A stretch of DNA of 64,000 nt from JACQPU01 sp039961715 (GTDB lineage: Bacteria > Bacteroidota > Ignavibacteria > UBA10030): positions 25,599 through 89,598 of the forward strand of contig JABRVW010000067.1 of assembly GCA_039961715.1 (NCBI GenBank), read 5' to 3'. The notes below the pieces were generated by a model, which worked only from the letters and a program-made list of their open reading frames with translations, did no database searches and was not told the DNA's origin. Positions 38,239 through 47,310 of the stretch are shown here, one piece after another (position 1 is the first letter of the stretch; the number at the start of each line of letters is the position of its first letter). Both the position numbers and the translations under genes were made by a program.

Positions 38239-38763
38239 TTACTTCACAAATTCCCGCTCACCTGAACGAACCACCAGCACCGGACACGGCGCCTTGCGGA
38301 CGACTTTTTCCGCCGTACTGCCGAACAGCACGTGCTCAATGCCCGTGTGTCCGTGCGTGGCGATGATGATCAGATCCATCTTTTCCTCCCTGGCATAGAG
38401 GATAATCTCGTAAAAGGCCTTCCCCGTTCGCACAGCCCTCCTGGCCTTGACCCTCTTCCCAATCTCCTTCTCGACCAGCTCGTCCAGCTCCTCCGCCCCG
38501 CGCTTCCTCAATTCATCCTCGATGGCGGGAAAACCCACCTGCCCGAAACTGAAGTCCGCCGGATAGACGGTTGGTTCCACCACGTACACAAGGTCGATGG
38601 TCGCTCCGAACTGTTCGGCAAACGGGATGGCGTACCGGAGAGCTTTGCGTGAATGGTCTGAGAAATCGATTGGAACGAGGATCCGGTTCAGGTCGATCGT
38701 CGAGGGCCATTTACGCCCCTGGCGTCTGACCGCGCTCTTCCTTGCTGTTTTCTTGCGGGCCAT
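38239..38763 (-). CDS. Universal stress protein (UspA family)
   Basis: A 174-residue single-domain Usp protein. After a basic N-terminal extension (MARKKTARKSAVRRQGRKWP) it begins RILVPIDFSDHSRKALRYAIPFA and ends with the ATP-binding loop IIIATHGHTGIEHVLFGSTAEKVVRKAPCPVLVVRS (G-x2-G-x9-G-S/T pattern). The start overlaps the upstream cyclic-nucleotide-binding gene by 53 bp, in a different frame. If that overlap is not real, translation would have to begin later, but no other good start is evident before the conserved domain. Confidence 0.9.
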   Translation of the reverse strand: MARKKTARKSAVRRQGRKWPSTIDLNRILVPIDFSDHSRKALRYAIPFAEQFGATIDLVYVVEPTVYPADFSFGQVGFPAIEDELRKRGAEELDELVEKEIGKRVKARRAVRTGKAFYEIILYAREEKMDLIIIATHGHTGIEHVLFGSTAEKVVRKAPCPVLVVRSGEREFVK

Positions 38764-39322
38764 TGGTCTTCCTTTCAAATTCCGCCCGGAGGGCATCCAT
38801 TTGGCTTTTCAATCTGGAGAGTTCCTTGTCCGTCTTCCGGAGGCGCTCGCCGACGATTTCCGCGAGCTTCGACACGATCTTGACCCCGAGAGCCGGCTTC
38901 CGTTCGATCAGTTCCATCAAATCGGGTCGAAAGAATCCGATCAGCAGGCAATCCGTCTTGCAGAGAGCCGCCGCGGACCGCGGGGACTCGTCGAGCAATG
39001 CGAGCTCGCCGAAGAAATCCCCCTCGGTCAGCACCGCCAGTTCCTTTTGCTCCCCGTCCTGCTCGGATATCACGATGGCGACCGAGCCTTCCTGAATGAT
39101 GTACATCCCCAGACCCGGATCGCCCTGATAGAACACCGGCTCTCCGGCGCGGTATTCGCGTTTGTGGACGATTGCCGCGACCTCCTTGAGCTCGCGAAAC
39201 GACAAGTGCGCGAACGCCGGCACCCGGCTCAGGAGCTCATGGGTCGATCCCTTCCGGACACTGCGGCCGGAAAAGATGTTCTTCCAAATCGTGGATTCGC
39301 CGACGAATTTCGGGACGGCCAT
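38711..39322 (-). CDS. Cyclic-nucleotide-binding domain protein (Crp-like, no DNA-binding domain)
   Basis: A 203-residue protein. The Crp-type sensor domain includes LLSRVPAFAHLSFRELKEVAAIVHKREYRAGEPVFYQGDPGLGMYIIQEGSVAIVI and the phosphate-binding cassette EGDFFGELALLDESPRSAAALCKTDCLLIGF. The C-terminus is a coiled coil (KLAEIVGERLRKTDKELSRLKSQMDALRAEFERK), not a helix-turn-helix, so direct DNA binding is unlikely. It overlaps the UspA gene by 53 bp and lies 1 bp downstream of ilvE; signal coupling to the stress protein is plausible. Confidence 0.9.
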   Translation of the reverse strand: MAVPKFVGESTIWKNIFSGRSVRKGSTHELLSRVPAFAHLSFRELKEVAAIVHKREYRAGEPVFYQGDPGLGMYIIQEGSVAIVISEQDGEQKELAVLTEGDFFGELALLDESPRSAAALCKTDCLLIGFFRPDLMELIERKPALGVKIVSKLAEIVGERLRKTDKELSRLKSQMDALRAEFERKTNGPQENSKEERGQTPGA

Positions 39323-39323
39323 G

Positions 39324-40241
39324 TCAGACAGACGTAAGCCAGTTGAACCGATCGTTTCCGTTGCGCACGATGTCAAAGAAGGCCGTCTGCAGCGCACGCG
39401 TCACCGGCCCGGGCTTTCCTTCACCCACCATGATCTTGTCCACCGACCGGATAGGGGTAATCTCCGCCGCCGTCCCGCTGAAGAAAGCCTCTTCCACCGT
39501 GAACAGCATTTCCCGTGGAATGTTCATTTCCACAACGGCATATCCCAGATCCTTCGCCAGTGTGATGATGGCCGACCTCGTCACACCCGGCAGCAGCGCC
39601 GCCGACAAGGGGGGCGTGAAGACAGTCTTGTCCCGGATCAGAAAAATGTTCTCTCCGCTTCCCTCGCTGACGTTGCCGAAGAAGTCGAGCGCGATGCCCT
39701 CGACATAGCCTCCCGCGATGGCTTCGAGCTTGATCAGTTGGGAATTAAGGTAGTTCCCGCTTGATTTCGCCATCGTCGCAAAAGTGTTGGGCGCGGGACG
39801 CTGCCAGGAAGCAACACAGACGTCGATTCCGCGTTCCAGCGCCTCCTCTCCAAGATACGCGCCCCACTCCCAAACCGCAATAGAGACGTCCACGGGACAT
39901 CCCAGAGGATTCACTCCCACTTCCCCATACCCTCGGTACACGAGGGGACGAATGTAGCAGGCCTTGAGCTTGTTTGCGCGGATCGTCTCCTTGATCGCCC
40001 CTTCAAGCTGTTCCCTGGTGTAGGGAATGACGGACCGGTAAATTTTCACCGAATCGTACAACCGTCGCAGGTGGGCATCCAGCCTGAAGATCGCGGAACC
40101 CTTTTTGGTTTCATAACAGCGGATCCCTTCAAACCATCCCGATCCGTAATGAATAACGTGAGACAGAATATGGATCTTCGCGTCATCCCATTTCACGAGC
40201 TTTCCGTTCATCCAGATAACGTCTGCTTTCTTGACTGGCAT
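39324..40241 (-). CDS. ilvE: Branched-chain amino acid aminotransferase
   Basis: PLP fold-type IV aminotransferase, 305 residues. Motifs: VIWMNGKLVKWDDAKIHILSHVIHYGSGWFEGIRCY, the PLP lysine region SSGNYLNSQLIKLEAIAGGYVEGIALD, and SEGSGENIFLIRDKTVFTPP followed by LLPGVTRSAIITLAKDLGYAVVE. Performs the last step of Ile/Leu/Val synthesis. ATG 40241 fits the family start. It is upstream of the cyclic-nucleotide-binding gene and 23 bp downstream of the acyltransferase-like gene. Confidence 0.95.
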   Translation of the reverse strand: MPVKKADVIWMNGKLVKWDDAKIHILSHVIHYGSGWFEGIRCYETKKGSAIFRLDAHLRRLYDSVKIYRSVIPYTREQLEGAIKETIRANKLKACYIRPLVYRGYGEVGVNPLGCPVDVSIAVWEWGAYLGEEALERGIDVCVASWQRPAPNTFATMAKSSGNYLNSQLIKLEAIAGGYVEGIALDFFGNVSEGSGENIFLIRDKTVFTPPLSAALLPGVTRSAIITLAKDLGYAVVEMNIPREMLFTVEEAFFSGTAAEITPIRSVDKIMVGEGKPGPVTRALQTAFFDIVRNGNDRFNWLTSV

Positions 40242-40264
40242 GATGACATCCTTTGCTGGTGAGA

Positions 40265-41383
40265 TTACAAAGGCTTTTCGTAAATGCGGTAGGTTTTGTA
40301 CGCTTCCCCCCGCAGGGTCTGCGCCGCCTTGATCATCCTGTCGTTGTCCTCCAGGATCCAGCCGGCCTCGCCGTAGTGATATCCCAGAGACCGCGCCCGC
40401 GCCGCCGTTTCGTAGAACAGCACCCCCGCCGCCCCTGTCGGCTGATGCTCAGGCAGGACCCCGAGGACGATGATCCGCACCAGATTGATCTTCTTCTTGT
40501 GCAGGACCAGCCTCAGAAGCCCCGGAAGGAGTCTTCCCTTCTTGTTATGCCGCAGGGCAATGTTAATATCGGGAAGAGAAAGTGCAAATCCAATGGTTTT
40601 CCCTTTGAGCTCCGCGAAGAGCACCAATTCAGGAATCACTATCGGTTTCAGGTCCGCCGCCAGCGCGTCGATTTCTGCATCTGTAAGAGGGACCGCCCCC
40701 CAGTTATACGCCCATGCCTTGTTGTAGATCTCTTTGATCAACTGGACTTCGCTCTTGAACTTCCTCATGTCCATTGAGCGGATTGTCAGGCCGTATCGCT
40801 CCTTCACAAGATTATTGACGCGTTCGAGCTTCTCCGAGTAGACCGTGTCCTGCGAGAGCAGGTAGGAATACAGATCCTTTGCTTTTTGGAGGCCGTAGGA
40901 CTCCAGGAGGTCGATATAGTAGGGGGGATTGTACGGCATGAGGATGACCGGCGGCTTGTCGAACGCGTCGACGAGCAAACCGTACTCGTCGTTCACCGAC
41001 GGTGTGGCGGGGCCGCGCATTCTCTCCATGCCGTGAGCCCTCAGGAACTGCGCTGCCTGGTCGAGCAGGGCGTGTGCGGCTTCTCTGTCGTTCAGGCACT
41101 CAAAGAAACCGAAGAACCCGACCTTGTCCTTGTGTTCCTTGTTGTGGTTATGGTTAACGATGGCTGCGATCCGTCCCACCACGCGTCCGCTGCGCTCGGC
41201 GAGATAGAACTCCGCTTCAGCATGCTGATAGAAGGGGTTTTTTTTCCGGTCCATTAGCTTCCGGCGGTCCATCCAGAGAGGGGGGACCCAGGCGGGATTG
41301 CCGGCATAGACCGTCCAGAGAAATCCGATGAAGCGCCTTGTGTCGGCTGCCGTTCTGACGGGCCGGATGATCAACGAGCTCAT
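40265..41383 (-). CDS. GNAT-like acyltransferase, candidate bacterial ceramide synthase
   Basis: A 372-residue protein with an N-acyltransferase-like fold: the N-terminus IIRPVRTAADTRRFIGFLWTVYAGNPAWVPPLWMDRRKLMDRKKNPFY and the C-terminal half LVLFAELKGKTIGFALSLPDINIALRHNKKGRLLPG...RIIVLGVLPEHQPTGAAGVLFYETAARARSLGYHYGEAGWI resemble two GNAT-type lobes. Proteins of this kind are found beside Spt-type synthases in sphingolipid producers, where the family member characterised in Caulobacter (bCerS) attaches an acyl chain. Here the Spt-like gene lies 112 bp upstream and an epimerase is divergent beyond it. Assignment as ceramide synthase is inference; a generic acetyltransferase is possible. Confidence 0.7.
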   Translation of the reverse strand: MSSLIIRPVRTAADTRRFIGFLWTVYAGNPAWVPPLWMDRRKLMDRKKNPFYQHAEAEFYLAERSGRVVGRIAAIVNHNHNKEHKDKVGFFGFFECLNDREAAHALLDQAAQFLRAHGMERMRGPATPSVNDEYGLLVDAFDKPPVILMPYNPPYYIDLLESYGLQKAKDLYSYLLSQDTVYSEKLERVNNLVKERYGLTIRSMDMRKFKSEVQLIKEIYNKAWAYNWGAVPLTDAEIDALAADLKPIVIPELVLFAELKGKTIGFALSLPDINIALRHNKKGRLLPGLLRLVLHKKKINLVRIIVLGVLPEHQPTGAAGVLFYETAARARSLGYHYGEAGWILEDNDRMIKAAQTLRGEAYKTYRIYEKPL

Positions 41384-41495
41384 GAGCGGGTTATCCGGTC
41401 ATCAAGGCGTCGTGGGATGGCGAAAGAGATGGAGATGGGAAACGATGGCCGTATCGGAGAGTGTCGGCGCCACTATCCATGGAGTGCCGGTTCGT

Positions 41496-42713
41496 TCAGG
41501 TGATGACGCCCAGGCTTTTCCCAACATTCTTGAAGATCTCGAGGGCCTTGTCCAGATGTTCGTCTTCGTGTGTCGCCATGTAGCTTGTCCTGAGCATTTC
41601 CATGCCCGGAGGAACGCCTGGCCTGATGAACGCGTTGACGAACAAGCCCGCATCGAACAATCCGCGCCACATCCTCAGAACCTTTTCCGTGTCGCCGATG
41701 ATCACCGGCACCACGGCCGAGTCATGCTCGCCCACCCGATAGCCCATTCGAGCCAATCCTGTTCGCATTTTCCGGGCATTTCTCATAAGCCTGTCGATCC
41801 GCTCAGGTTCTTTTTCGAGGATGTCCAGGGCGGCGAGTGCTGCAGCAACGGAAGACGGCGTGGGGCTGGCGCTGAAGATCAGGGCCGGTGCCTGGTGTTT
41901 CAGATAGTCGATCACCACGCTGTCCCCCACCACAAATCCGCCCAGCGAGGCAAACGTTTTGCTGAAGGTCCCCATCGTCATGTCCGTTTCCTTCTCCAGC
42001 CCGTAGTGGCTTGCCGTTCCGCGTCCCCCTTTTCCGATCACTCCCACAGCGTGCGCGTCATCCACGAGGATTCGCCCGTTGTATTTCCTGGCAATCCTCA
42101 CCATTTCGGGAAGGTTCACGATTTCGCCGGACGTGCTGAAGATCCCGTCGGACACAATCAGCTTTCCCGCTTCGGCGGGGAGTTTTGAAATCACCGATTC
42201 CAGGTGATTCATGTCATTGTGCTTGTACCGCACGATCGTTTTGGCTTCGCCATTGACCAGGGCGTTTGCCCCCGCCGCCATGAGATTTCCGGCAACAATG
42301 CAGGCGTGGTTGTCTTTGTCCGATACAACGTATTCGCCCCGTTGAACGAGGGTCGGGATGATTCCCTGGGCCGTCTGGTATCCCGTGCTGTAGAGGAGAC
42401 AGTCCTCCTTGCCGAAGAAAGCGGCGAGCCGTCTCTCCAGCTCCACGTGAAGATCCAGAGTGCCGGTCAGATACCGGGAACCGGAACATCCTGTTCCGTA
42501 CTTGTCGATTGCCTTTCGGGCCGCTTCCTTGACGCGGGGATCCGCGGTGAGACCGAGGTAGTTGTTGGACCCGGCCATGATGACCGTCCGCCCCCCGATG
42601 CGAACAACCGGTCCCTCGTTTTCTTCGATGGCATGAAAGTAGGGATACAATCCCATTGCTTTCGTTTCGTTGGCGCGGGTGAATTGCCTGCACTTTTCAA
42701 AAAGATCCAACAC
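41496..42713 (-). CDS. spt: Alpha-oxoamine synthase, serine palmitoyltransferase-like
   Basis: PLP fold-type I enzyme condensing an amino acid with an acyl-CoA, 405 residues. Motifs: GSNNYLGLTADPRVKEAARKAIDKYGTGCSGSRYLTGTLDLHVELE, SDKDNHACIVAGNLMAAG, ILVDDAHAVGVIGKGGRGTASHYGL, and the PLP lysine in MGTFSKTFASLGGFVVGD. The MLDLFEKCRQFTRANETKAMGLYPYFHAIEENEGPVV N-terminus is as in Bacteroidota serine palmitoyltransferases. AONS (bioF) and KBL are close relatives, but no biotin or threonine-degradation genes are near, and the neighbours suit sphingolipid synthesis. Confidence 0.82.
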   Translation of the reverse strand: MLDLFEKCRQFTRANETKAMGLYPYFHAIEENEGPVVRIGGRTVIMAGSNNYLGLTADPRVKEAARKAIDKYGTGCSGSRYLTGTLDLHVELERRLAAFFGKEDCLLYSTGYQTAQGIIPTLVQRGEYVVSDKDNHACIVAGNLMAAGANALVNGEAKTIVRYKHNDMNHLESVISKLPAEAGKLIVSDGIFSTSGEIVNLPEMVRIARKYNGRILVDDAHAVGVIGKGGRGTASHYGLEKETDMTMGTFSKTFASLGGFVVGDSVVIDYLKHQAPALIFSASPTPSSVAAALAALDILEKEPERIDRLMRNARKMRTGLARMGYRVGEHDSAVVPVIIGDTEKVLRMWRGLFDAGLFVNAFIRPGVPPGMEMLRTSYMATHEDEHLDKALEIFKNVGKSLGVIT

Positions 42714-42770
42714 TCAGCTCCGGGATTGTATGGGAGAAAACTTCCGACACCGTTGGAAGTCAGGGCAATT

Positions 42771-43829
42771 TTGAATATACTTCAATATCAGAGGAAAGTC
42801 AATCAATCCAAGGAACGTACGATCGAGGAGCGGGCAATCAACGACACGGATCGCACAGTTGCCGTCACGGGGGGAACGGGCTTCATTGGAAGCCACACCG
42901 TGGAGGCACTGCTTGCCCGCGGATACAAGGTTCGCTGTCTTGTACGGCCGGGCCGCATGACGCTGGGGTGGCTCGAAGGCCTCCCGGCACAGTTCACACA
43001 CGTGAACCTGTTCGATCAAAGCGCGGTCCGTTCTGCTCTCGAGGGCTGTAATGCGGTTGTGCACATTGCCGGAGTGACCCGCGCGCGGCGCCGAGCCGAT
43101 TTCTTTCGGGGGAACGTTGATAGTACACGCACAGTGCTGGCCGCAAGCCGCGATGCCGGAACCGTGCGTTCCTTCTGTTACATCAGCAGTCTCACGGCCG
43201 CCGGTCCTAGCCCTGCCTCCACTCCAGCGACGGAAGATTCTCCATGCCGTCCCATCACCGCGTATGGCGCCTCGAAGCTCGAAGCTGAGCGCGTGTGCAG
43301 GTCGTTTGAAGATGCCTTTCGAGTGATGATTCTTCGACCCCCGGCCGTTTATGGGCCCAGAGACGGCGATATCCTGCACATGTTTCGGTGGATCAAATTC
43401 GGCTTTGTGCCCGTCATGGGCCCGCGCGACAAGATGCTCAGCGTGATCTACGTGACGGAGCTCGCACGGGCAATTGTCTGCACGCTTGAATCGGCTCCCG
43501 CGGGATCGACGTATTTTGTCGGCGACCCGGAGCCCTACGCCTACTCCGCGTTGGCCGGAATCGCGGCATCATTGCTGGAAAAGAAGACGCACAACCTTCC
43601 GATTCCCGCTCCTCTCGTTTATCTCGTCGGGGCCGCCACCCAAGCCATTTCCTGGCTGCTTCCACAGCCGTCGGTCGTCAATATCGACAAAGTCCGCGAC
43701 CTGCTGGCCGCACATTGGATTTGCAGTACCGGGAAGATTCGACGGGAACTCGGTTTCACACCGGCGATTCAGGCAGAGGAAGGGCTTCGAAGGACGTTGG
43801 CCTGGTACAAGGAGAAGGGCTGGTTGTAG
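42771..43829 (+). CDS. NAD(P)-dependent epimerase/dehydratase, candidate ketosphinganine reductase (CerR-like)
   Basis: Extended short-chain dehydrogenase, about 340-350 residues. The coenzyme motif VAVTGGTGFIGSHTVEALL and the catalytic YGASK tetrad segment are clear, with the usual RPPAVYGPRD loop. It is transcribed divergently from the Spt-like gene. In Caulobacter an epimerase-like protein (CerR) reduces 3-ketosphinganine, so a matching role is proposed. The start is uncertain: no ATG or GTG precedes the Rossmann motif within the intergenic space; TTG 42771 is used. Upstream in-frame codons run antisense into spt. Confidence 0.8.
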   Translation: MNILQYQRKVNQSKERTIEERAINDTDRTVAVTGGTGFIGSHTVEALLARGYKVRCLVRPGRMTLGWLEGLPAQFTHVNLFDQSAVRSALEGCNAVVHIAGVTRARRRADFFRGNVDSTRTVLAASRDAGTVRSFCYISSLTAAGPSPASTPATEDSPCRPITAYGASKLEAERVCRSFEDAFRVMILRPPAVYGPRDGDILHMFRWIKFGFVPVMGPRDKMLSVIYVTELARAIVCTLESAPAGSTYFVGDPEPYAYSALAGIAASLLEKKTHNLPIPAPLVYLVGAATQAISWLLPQPSVVNIDKVRDLLAAHWICSTGKIRRELGFTPAIQAEEGLRRTLAWYKEKGWL

Positions 43830-43863
43830 GGAAAGGGATTTTCATTCAATTCCTACCTGCCTG

Positions 43864-44850
43864 TCAGAAAAGCGGAATTGTGAATTCGTAGACGAGGGCG
43901 GCCACTGCGGCGGCGACCGGAATTGTCAGCACCCAGGCCACCACGATCCTTCCGGCAACGCCCCACCGCACTGCAGACAAACGGCGCGTGGAACCGACAC
44001 CCATGATCGCTCCCGCGATCGTGTGTGTTGTGCTGACGGGGATTCCTGCCAGGGCCGTCCCCAAAAGAACGAACGCACCGCCGGTCTCTGCACAGAATCC
44101 CCCGACAGGCCGCAGATGCGTCAGCTTCACGCCCATTGTGCGAATGACTTTCCAACCACCCACCAGCGTGCCCAAGCCAATCGCCACGTGCGCAGAGAGA
44201 ATGACCCACATCGGCACCATGAACTCGCTGAGATAACCGCCCGAGTAAAGCAAAACTGCGATAATCCCCATGGTTTTTTGTGCGTCATTCGTTCCGTGAC
44301 CCAGGCTATACGCTGCCGAGGAGACGAGCTGACCGACCCTGAAAAACTTGTCGACAGTCCGGCCGGGGAAGTTCCGCGCCAACCACGTCACGATAATCAT
44401 CAGGCTGAAGCCCATGACCAGGCCGATGATCGGGGCAAGGAAGATGAACACTGTCACTTTGGTAATCCCCGCCGCGTTCAGCGCGTCCAGGCCGCCTTCC
44501 ATCAGCCCCGCCCCGGCCAATCCGCCAATGAGGGCGTGTGAAACGCTGATCGGAAAACCGTACCGCGTGCACAGGTGGGTCCAGAGGATTGCTCCGCTCA
44601 GCGCAGCAAGGATCACATGATGCGTAACGATTTCAGGATCAATGATCCCGCGGCCGATCGTGTTTGCCACGGCCACGCCGAATCCAAAAGCCGCCACAAA
44701 GTTGAAAAAGGCCGCCCAGATGACGGCCATGCGGGGCGATAACACCCGCGTGGATACCACTGTCGCAATGGAATTGGCGGCATCATTCATTCCATTGAGA
44801 AAATCAAACAACAACGCGACGGCAATAAGGAAAACGGTCAGAGTCAGCAT
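43864..44850 (-). CDS. pit: Inorganic phosphate transporter, PiT family
   Basis: A 328-residue membrane permease for phosphate (with H+ or Na+). The two inverted family signatures are present: FLIAVALLFDFLNGMNDAANSIATVVSTRVLSPRMAVIWAAFFNF near the N-terminus, and SAAYSLGHGTNDAQKTMGIIAVLL in the second half, with STTHTIAGAIMGVGSTRR. About ten membrane segments are expected. It follows the DUF47 gene by 27 bp; this pairing is standard for PiT systems. Confidence 0.95.
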   Translation of the reverse strand: MLTLTVFLIAVALLFDFLNGMNDAANSIATVVSTRVLSPRMAVIWAAFFNFVAAFGFGVAVANTIGRGIIDPEIVTHHVILAALSGAILWTHLCTRYGFPISVSHALIGGLAGAGLMEGGLDALNAAGITKVTVFIFLAPIIGLVMGFSLMIIVTWLARNFPGRTVDKFFRVGQLVSSAAYSLGHGTNDAQKTMGIIAVLLYSGGYLSEFMVPMWVILSAHVAIGLGTLVGGWKVIRTMGVKLTHLRPVGGFCAETGGAFVLLGTALAGIPVSTTHTIAGAIMGVGSTRRLSAVRWGVAGRIVVAWVLTIPVAAAVAALVYEFTIPLF

Positions 44851-44877
44851 GGACGGTTTGGCGGTTGAATCGGAGGT

Positions 44878-45525
44878 TCAGGCATGCTTGATCACGATGC
44901 CCTCAAGGACATTGGCCACATCTTCACACTTGTCCGTCGCGGTCTCCAGGCCGACGTAGATTTCCTTCAATTTGATGATCGTGATCGGATTTTTCTCCCG
45001 CTTGAAGAGATCCGCAACGGTCTGGTCGAAGATGGTGTCCGCGTCATTTTCATACTGGTTGACGCGCTGAAACACCTCTTCAAGCCGCTCCGTGTCATGC
45101 AGATTCCGCATCAGGCCAATCCCGCGATGGAGCTCGACGATCGAAAGGTGAAGGACGTCGCAAAGACGGATCATGGGGGCCGGCACCTTCCGGATGTCGT
45201 ACAGGACAAACCGCTGGGCACTGCCGTCGATATGATCCAGAATGTCATCGAGGGCCGAGGCGAGAAGATGAATATCCTCACGATCGAGCGCGGTCACAAA
45301 GGTCGCGTTCAATTGAGAGAACACTTTGTGCGTGATCGTATCGCCGCGATGTTCGCGGTCCTTGATCTCTTCCACGATCCGTCTTTGATTCTTTCTGTCC
45401 GCGGTGGCCGCGAGCTTCTTCAGCAGCTCCGAGGCACTGACGAGATTCTGGGTGGACTCCTCAAGCATCGCGAAGAATTTGTCGTCGCGGGGCAGGAGTT
45501 TTCTGATGAATTGGTCGAATTTCAT
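44878..45525 (-). CDS. DUF47/PhoU-like phosphate transport regulator
   Basis: A 215-residue all-helical protein of the PhoU-like DUF47 family: MKFDQFIRKLLPRDDKFFAMLEESTQNLVSASELLKKL, EIKDREHRGDTITHKVFSQLNATFVTALDREDIHLLASALDDILDHIDG, and the C-terminal KLKEIYVGLETATDKCEDVANVLEGIVIKHA. The conserved E/D clusters (LDDILDHID, EKCEDVAN-like) would bind metals. It regulates or partners the PiT transporter encoded next. The stop-to-start distance from the upstream pckG gene is only 7 bp. Confidence 0.93.
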   Translation of the reverse strand: MKFDQFIRKLLPRDDKFFAMLEESTQNLVSASELLKKLAATADRKNQRRIVEEIKDREHRGDTITHKVFSQLNATFVTALDREDIHLLASALDDILDHIDGSAQRFVLYDIRKVPAPMIRLCDVLHLSIVELHRGIGLMRNLHDTERLEEVFQRVNQYENDADTIFDQTVADLFKREKNPITIIKLKEIYVGLETATDKCEDVANVLEGIVIKHA

Positions 45526-45532
45526 GGGAAGG

Positions 45533-47293
45533 TCACGATTGGTACTGAGTGGTTGAATTCAGACTCCGCGCAAGCCGTGCGTGCTCGTCGCGAATTGCCG
45601 GGGGAAGCTTATCCCCGAACTTCCGGAAAAACGCCGACATCTCCTCCGCCTCCCCACGCCAGCCTTCGCGATCAAGGGCAGTCAGGGCCCTCATCTGATC
45701 GCGGCTTACGCTGAGCCCGTGAATGTCGATCGATCCGTCCTCGGGCAAATGACCGATGAAGGTCTCCCGCGCGCCTGTTTTTCCCTGAAGACGCTCGAGG
45801 ATCCATTTGAGGACCCTGATGTTTTCTCCGAATCCCGGCCAGATGAATTTTCCATTCTCTCCTTTACGGAACCAGTTGACGCGGAAAATTGCAGGCGGAT
45901 GTTTCAGGGCTCGACCCATCGTCAGCCAGTGCGAAAAATATTCCGCCATGTCATAGGCGCAGAAGGGCAGCATGGCCATCGGGTCTCTTCGCACCACGCC
46001 CACCTTCCCTGTGGCCGCGGCGGTTGTCTCCGCCCCCATGCCCGCACCCATAAAGACGCCATGTTCCCAGCTTAGCGCCTCTGTGACCAGAGGAATCAGC
46101 GTTGAGCGGCGCGAGCCGAAAAGAATCGCCGAAATCGGCACGCCGCGCGGGTTCTCCCAATCGGGATCAATGATCGGACACTGACGGGCCGGAACCGTGA
46201 AGCGGGAATTCGGATGCGCCGCCGGTCCCGTCCCATCCCACACCGTTCCGCGCCAATTCAACAGCCCGCCCGGAGGAGGCGTCCCCATCCCCTCCCACCA
46301 GGGACGGCCATCCGGAGTCATGGCAACGTTTGTAAAGATCGTGTTCTTTTCGATGGTGTGCATCGCCACCGGATTCGTGCTGACACTTGTTCCCGGCGCG
46401 ACACCAAAGAATCCTGCCTCCGGATTGATCGCGCGCAAGCGTCCTTCCTCGTCGATTCTCAGCCACGCGATGTCATCCCCCACGGTCCACACCTTGTACC
46501 CCTCGGTCTCAAGCGCCGAAACCATCATGGCAAGATTTGTCTTTCCCGACGCGCTCGGGAATGCAGCCGCCATGTAGGTCTTGCCTCCGGACGGATCCTG
46601 AAGGCCGAGGATCAGCATGTGCTCGGCCATCCATCCCTGTTCACGGGCCATCCAGCTGGCAATGCGCAGGGCAAAGCACTTCTTGCCCAGCAGGGCATTG
46701 CCGCCGTATCCTGATCCGATGCTCCAGATCAACCGCTCTTCCGGAAAATGCAGAATAAAACGACGGTCGGGCGAAAGATCCCCCAGGGAATGCAGGCCGG
46801 GAACGAATTCATCAGATGTTTTCAGCTGATCGAGGGCGGGTTTGCCGACCCTCGTCATCAGAAACATGCTTGCAGCCACATACGGGCTGTCCGTCACCTC
46901 GACTCCGACCTTGCTGGACGGTGAACCCACGGGGCCCATCAGATACGGGATGACGTACATCGTCCTCCCCTTCATGCTTCCCTCAAAGAGCTTCCCGACC
47001 CTGGTCTTTGCCTCCGACGGGCTCATCCAGTTGTTGTTGGGGCCCGCGGCCTCCCGCGTTCGTGTGCAGATGTAAGTCAGGTTTTCGGTTCTCGCAACGT
47101 CGTTCGGATCGCTTCGATGAAGATACGAATCGGGATACAATTGCTCGTTCAGCCGAATCAGGGTCCCATCACGTACCATCACTTCAATCAGGTTCGAGTA
47201 TTCCTCCGGTGTTCCGTTACACCAGACCGTATCCTTCGGTCGAGTCAAGCCGGCAACGTCCTCGACCCATCGTTCAACGCTGTTCAAAGACAC
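45533..47293 (-). CDS. pckG: Phosphoenolpyruvate carboxykinase (GTP)
   Basis: GTP-dependent PEPCK, 586 residues, converting oxaloacetate to PEP in gluconeogenesis. Motifs: N-terminal WCNGTPEEYSNLIEVMV, RTMYVIPYLMGPVGSPSSKVGVEVTDSPYV, the kinase P-loop AAFPSASGKTNLAMM, the KVWTVGDDIAWLRIDEEGRLRAINPEAGFFGVAPGTS stretch, and the reactive cysteine region AMLPFCAYDMAEYFSHW. These distinguish it from ATP-dependent PckA. It is upstream of the DUF47/PiT pair with a 7 bp gap. Confidence 0.97.
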   Translation of the reverse strand: MSLNSVERWVEDVAGLTRPKDTVWCNGTPEEYSNLIEVMVRDGTLIRLNEQLYPDSYLHRSDPNDVARTENLTYICTRTREAAGPNNNWMSPSEAKTRVGKLFEGSMKGRTMYVIPYLMGPVGSPSSKVGVEVTDSPYVAASMFLMTRVGKPALDQLKTSDEFVPGLHSLGDLSPDRRFILHFPEERLIWSIGSGYGGNALLGKKCFALRIASWMAREQGWMAEHMLILGLQDPSGGKTYMAAAFPSASGKTNLAMMVSALETEGYKVWTVGDDIAWLRIDEEGRLRAINPEAGFFGVAPGTSVSTNPVAMHTIEKNTIFTNVAMTPDGRPWWEGMGTPPPGGLLNWRGTVWDGTGPAAHPNSRFTVPARQCPIIDPDWENPRGVPISAILFGSRRSTLIPLVTEALSWEHGVFMGAGMGAETTAAATGKVGVVRRDPMAMLPFCAYDMAEYFSHWLTMGRALKHPPAIFRVNWFRKGENGKFIWPGFGENIRVLKWILERLQGKTGARETFIGHLPEDGSIDIHGLSVSRDQMRALTALDREGWRGEAEEMSAFFRKFGDKLPPAIRDEHARLARSLNSTTQYQS

Positions 47294-47310
47294 TCAAAGA
47301 CTCCTTGTTG

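Noticed and set aside
42204..42770. Long N-terminal extension of the epimerase gene
   Set aside because: The extension is antisense to the well-supported spt gene and has no domain features.
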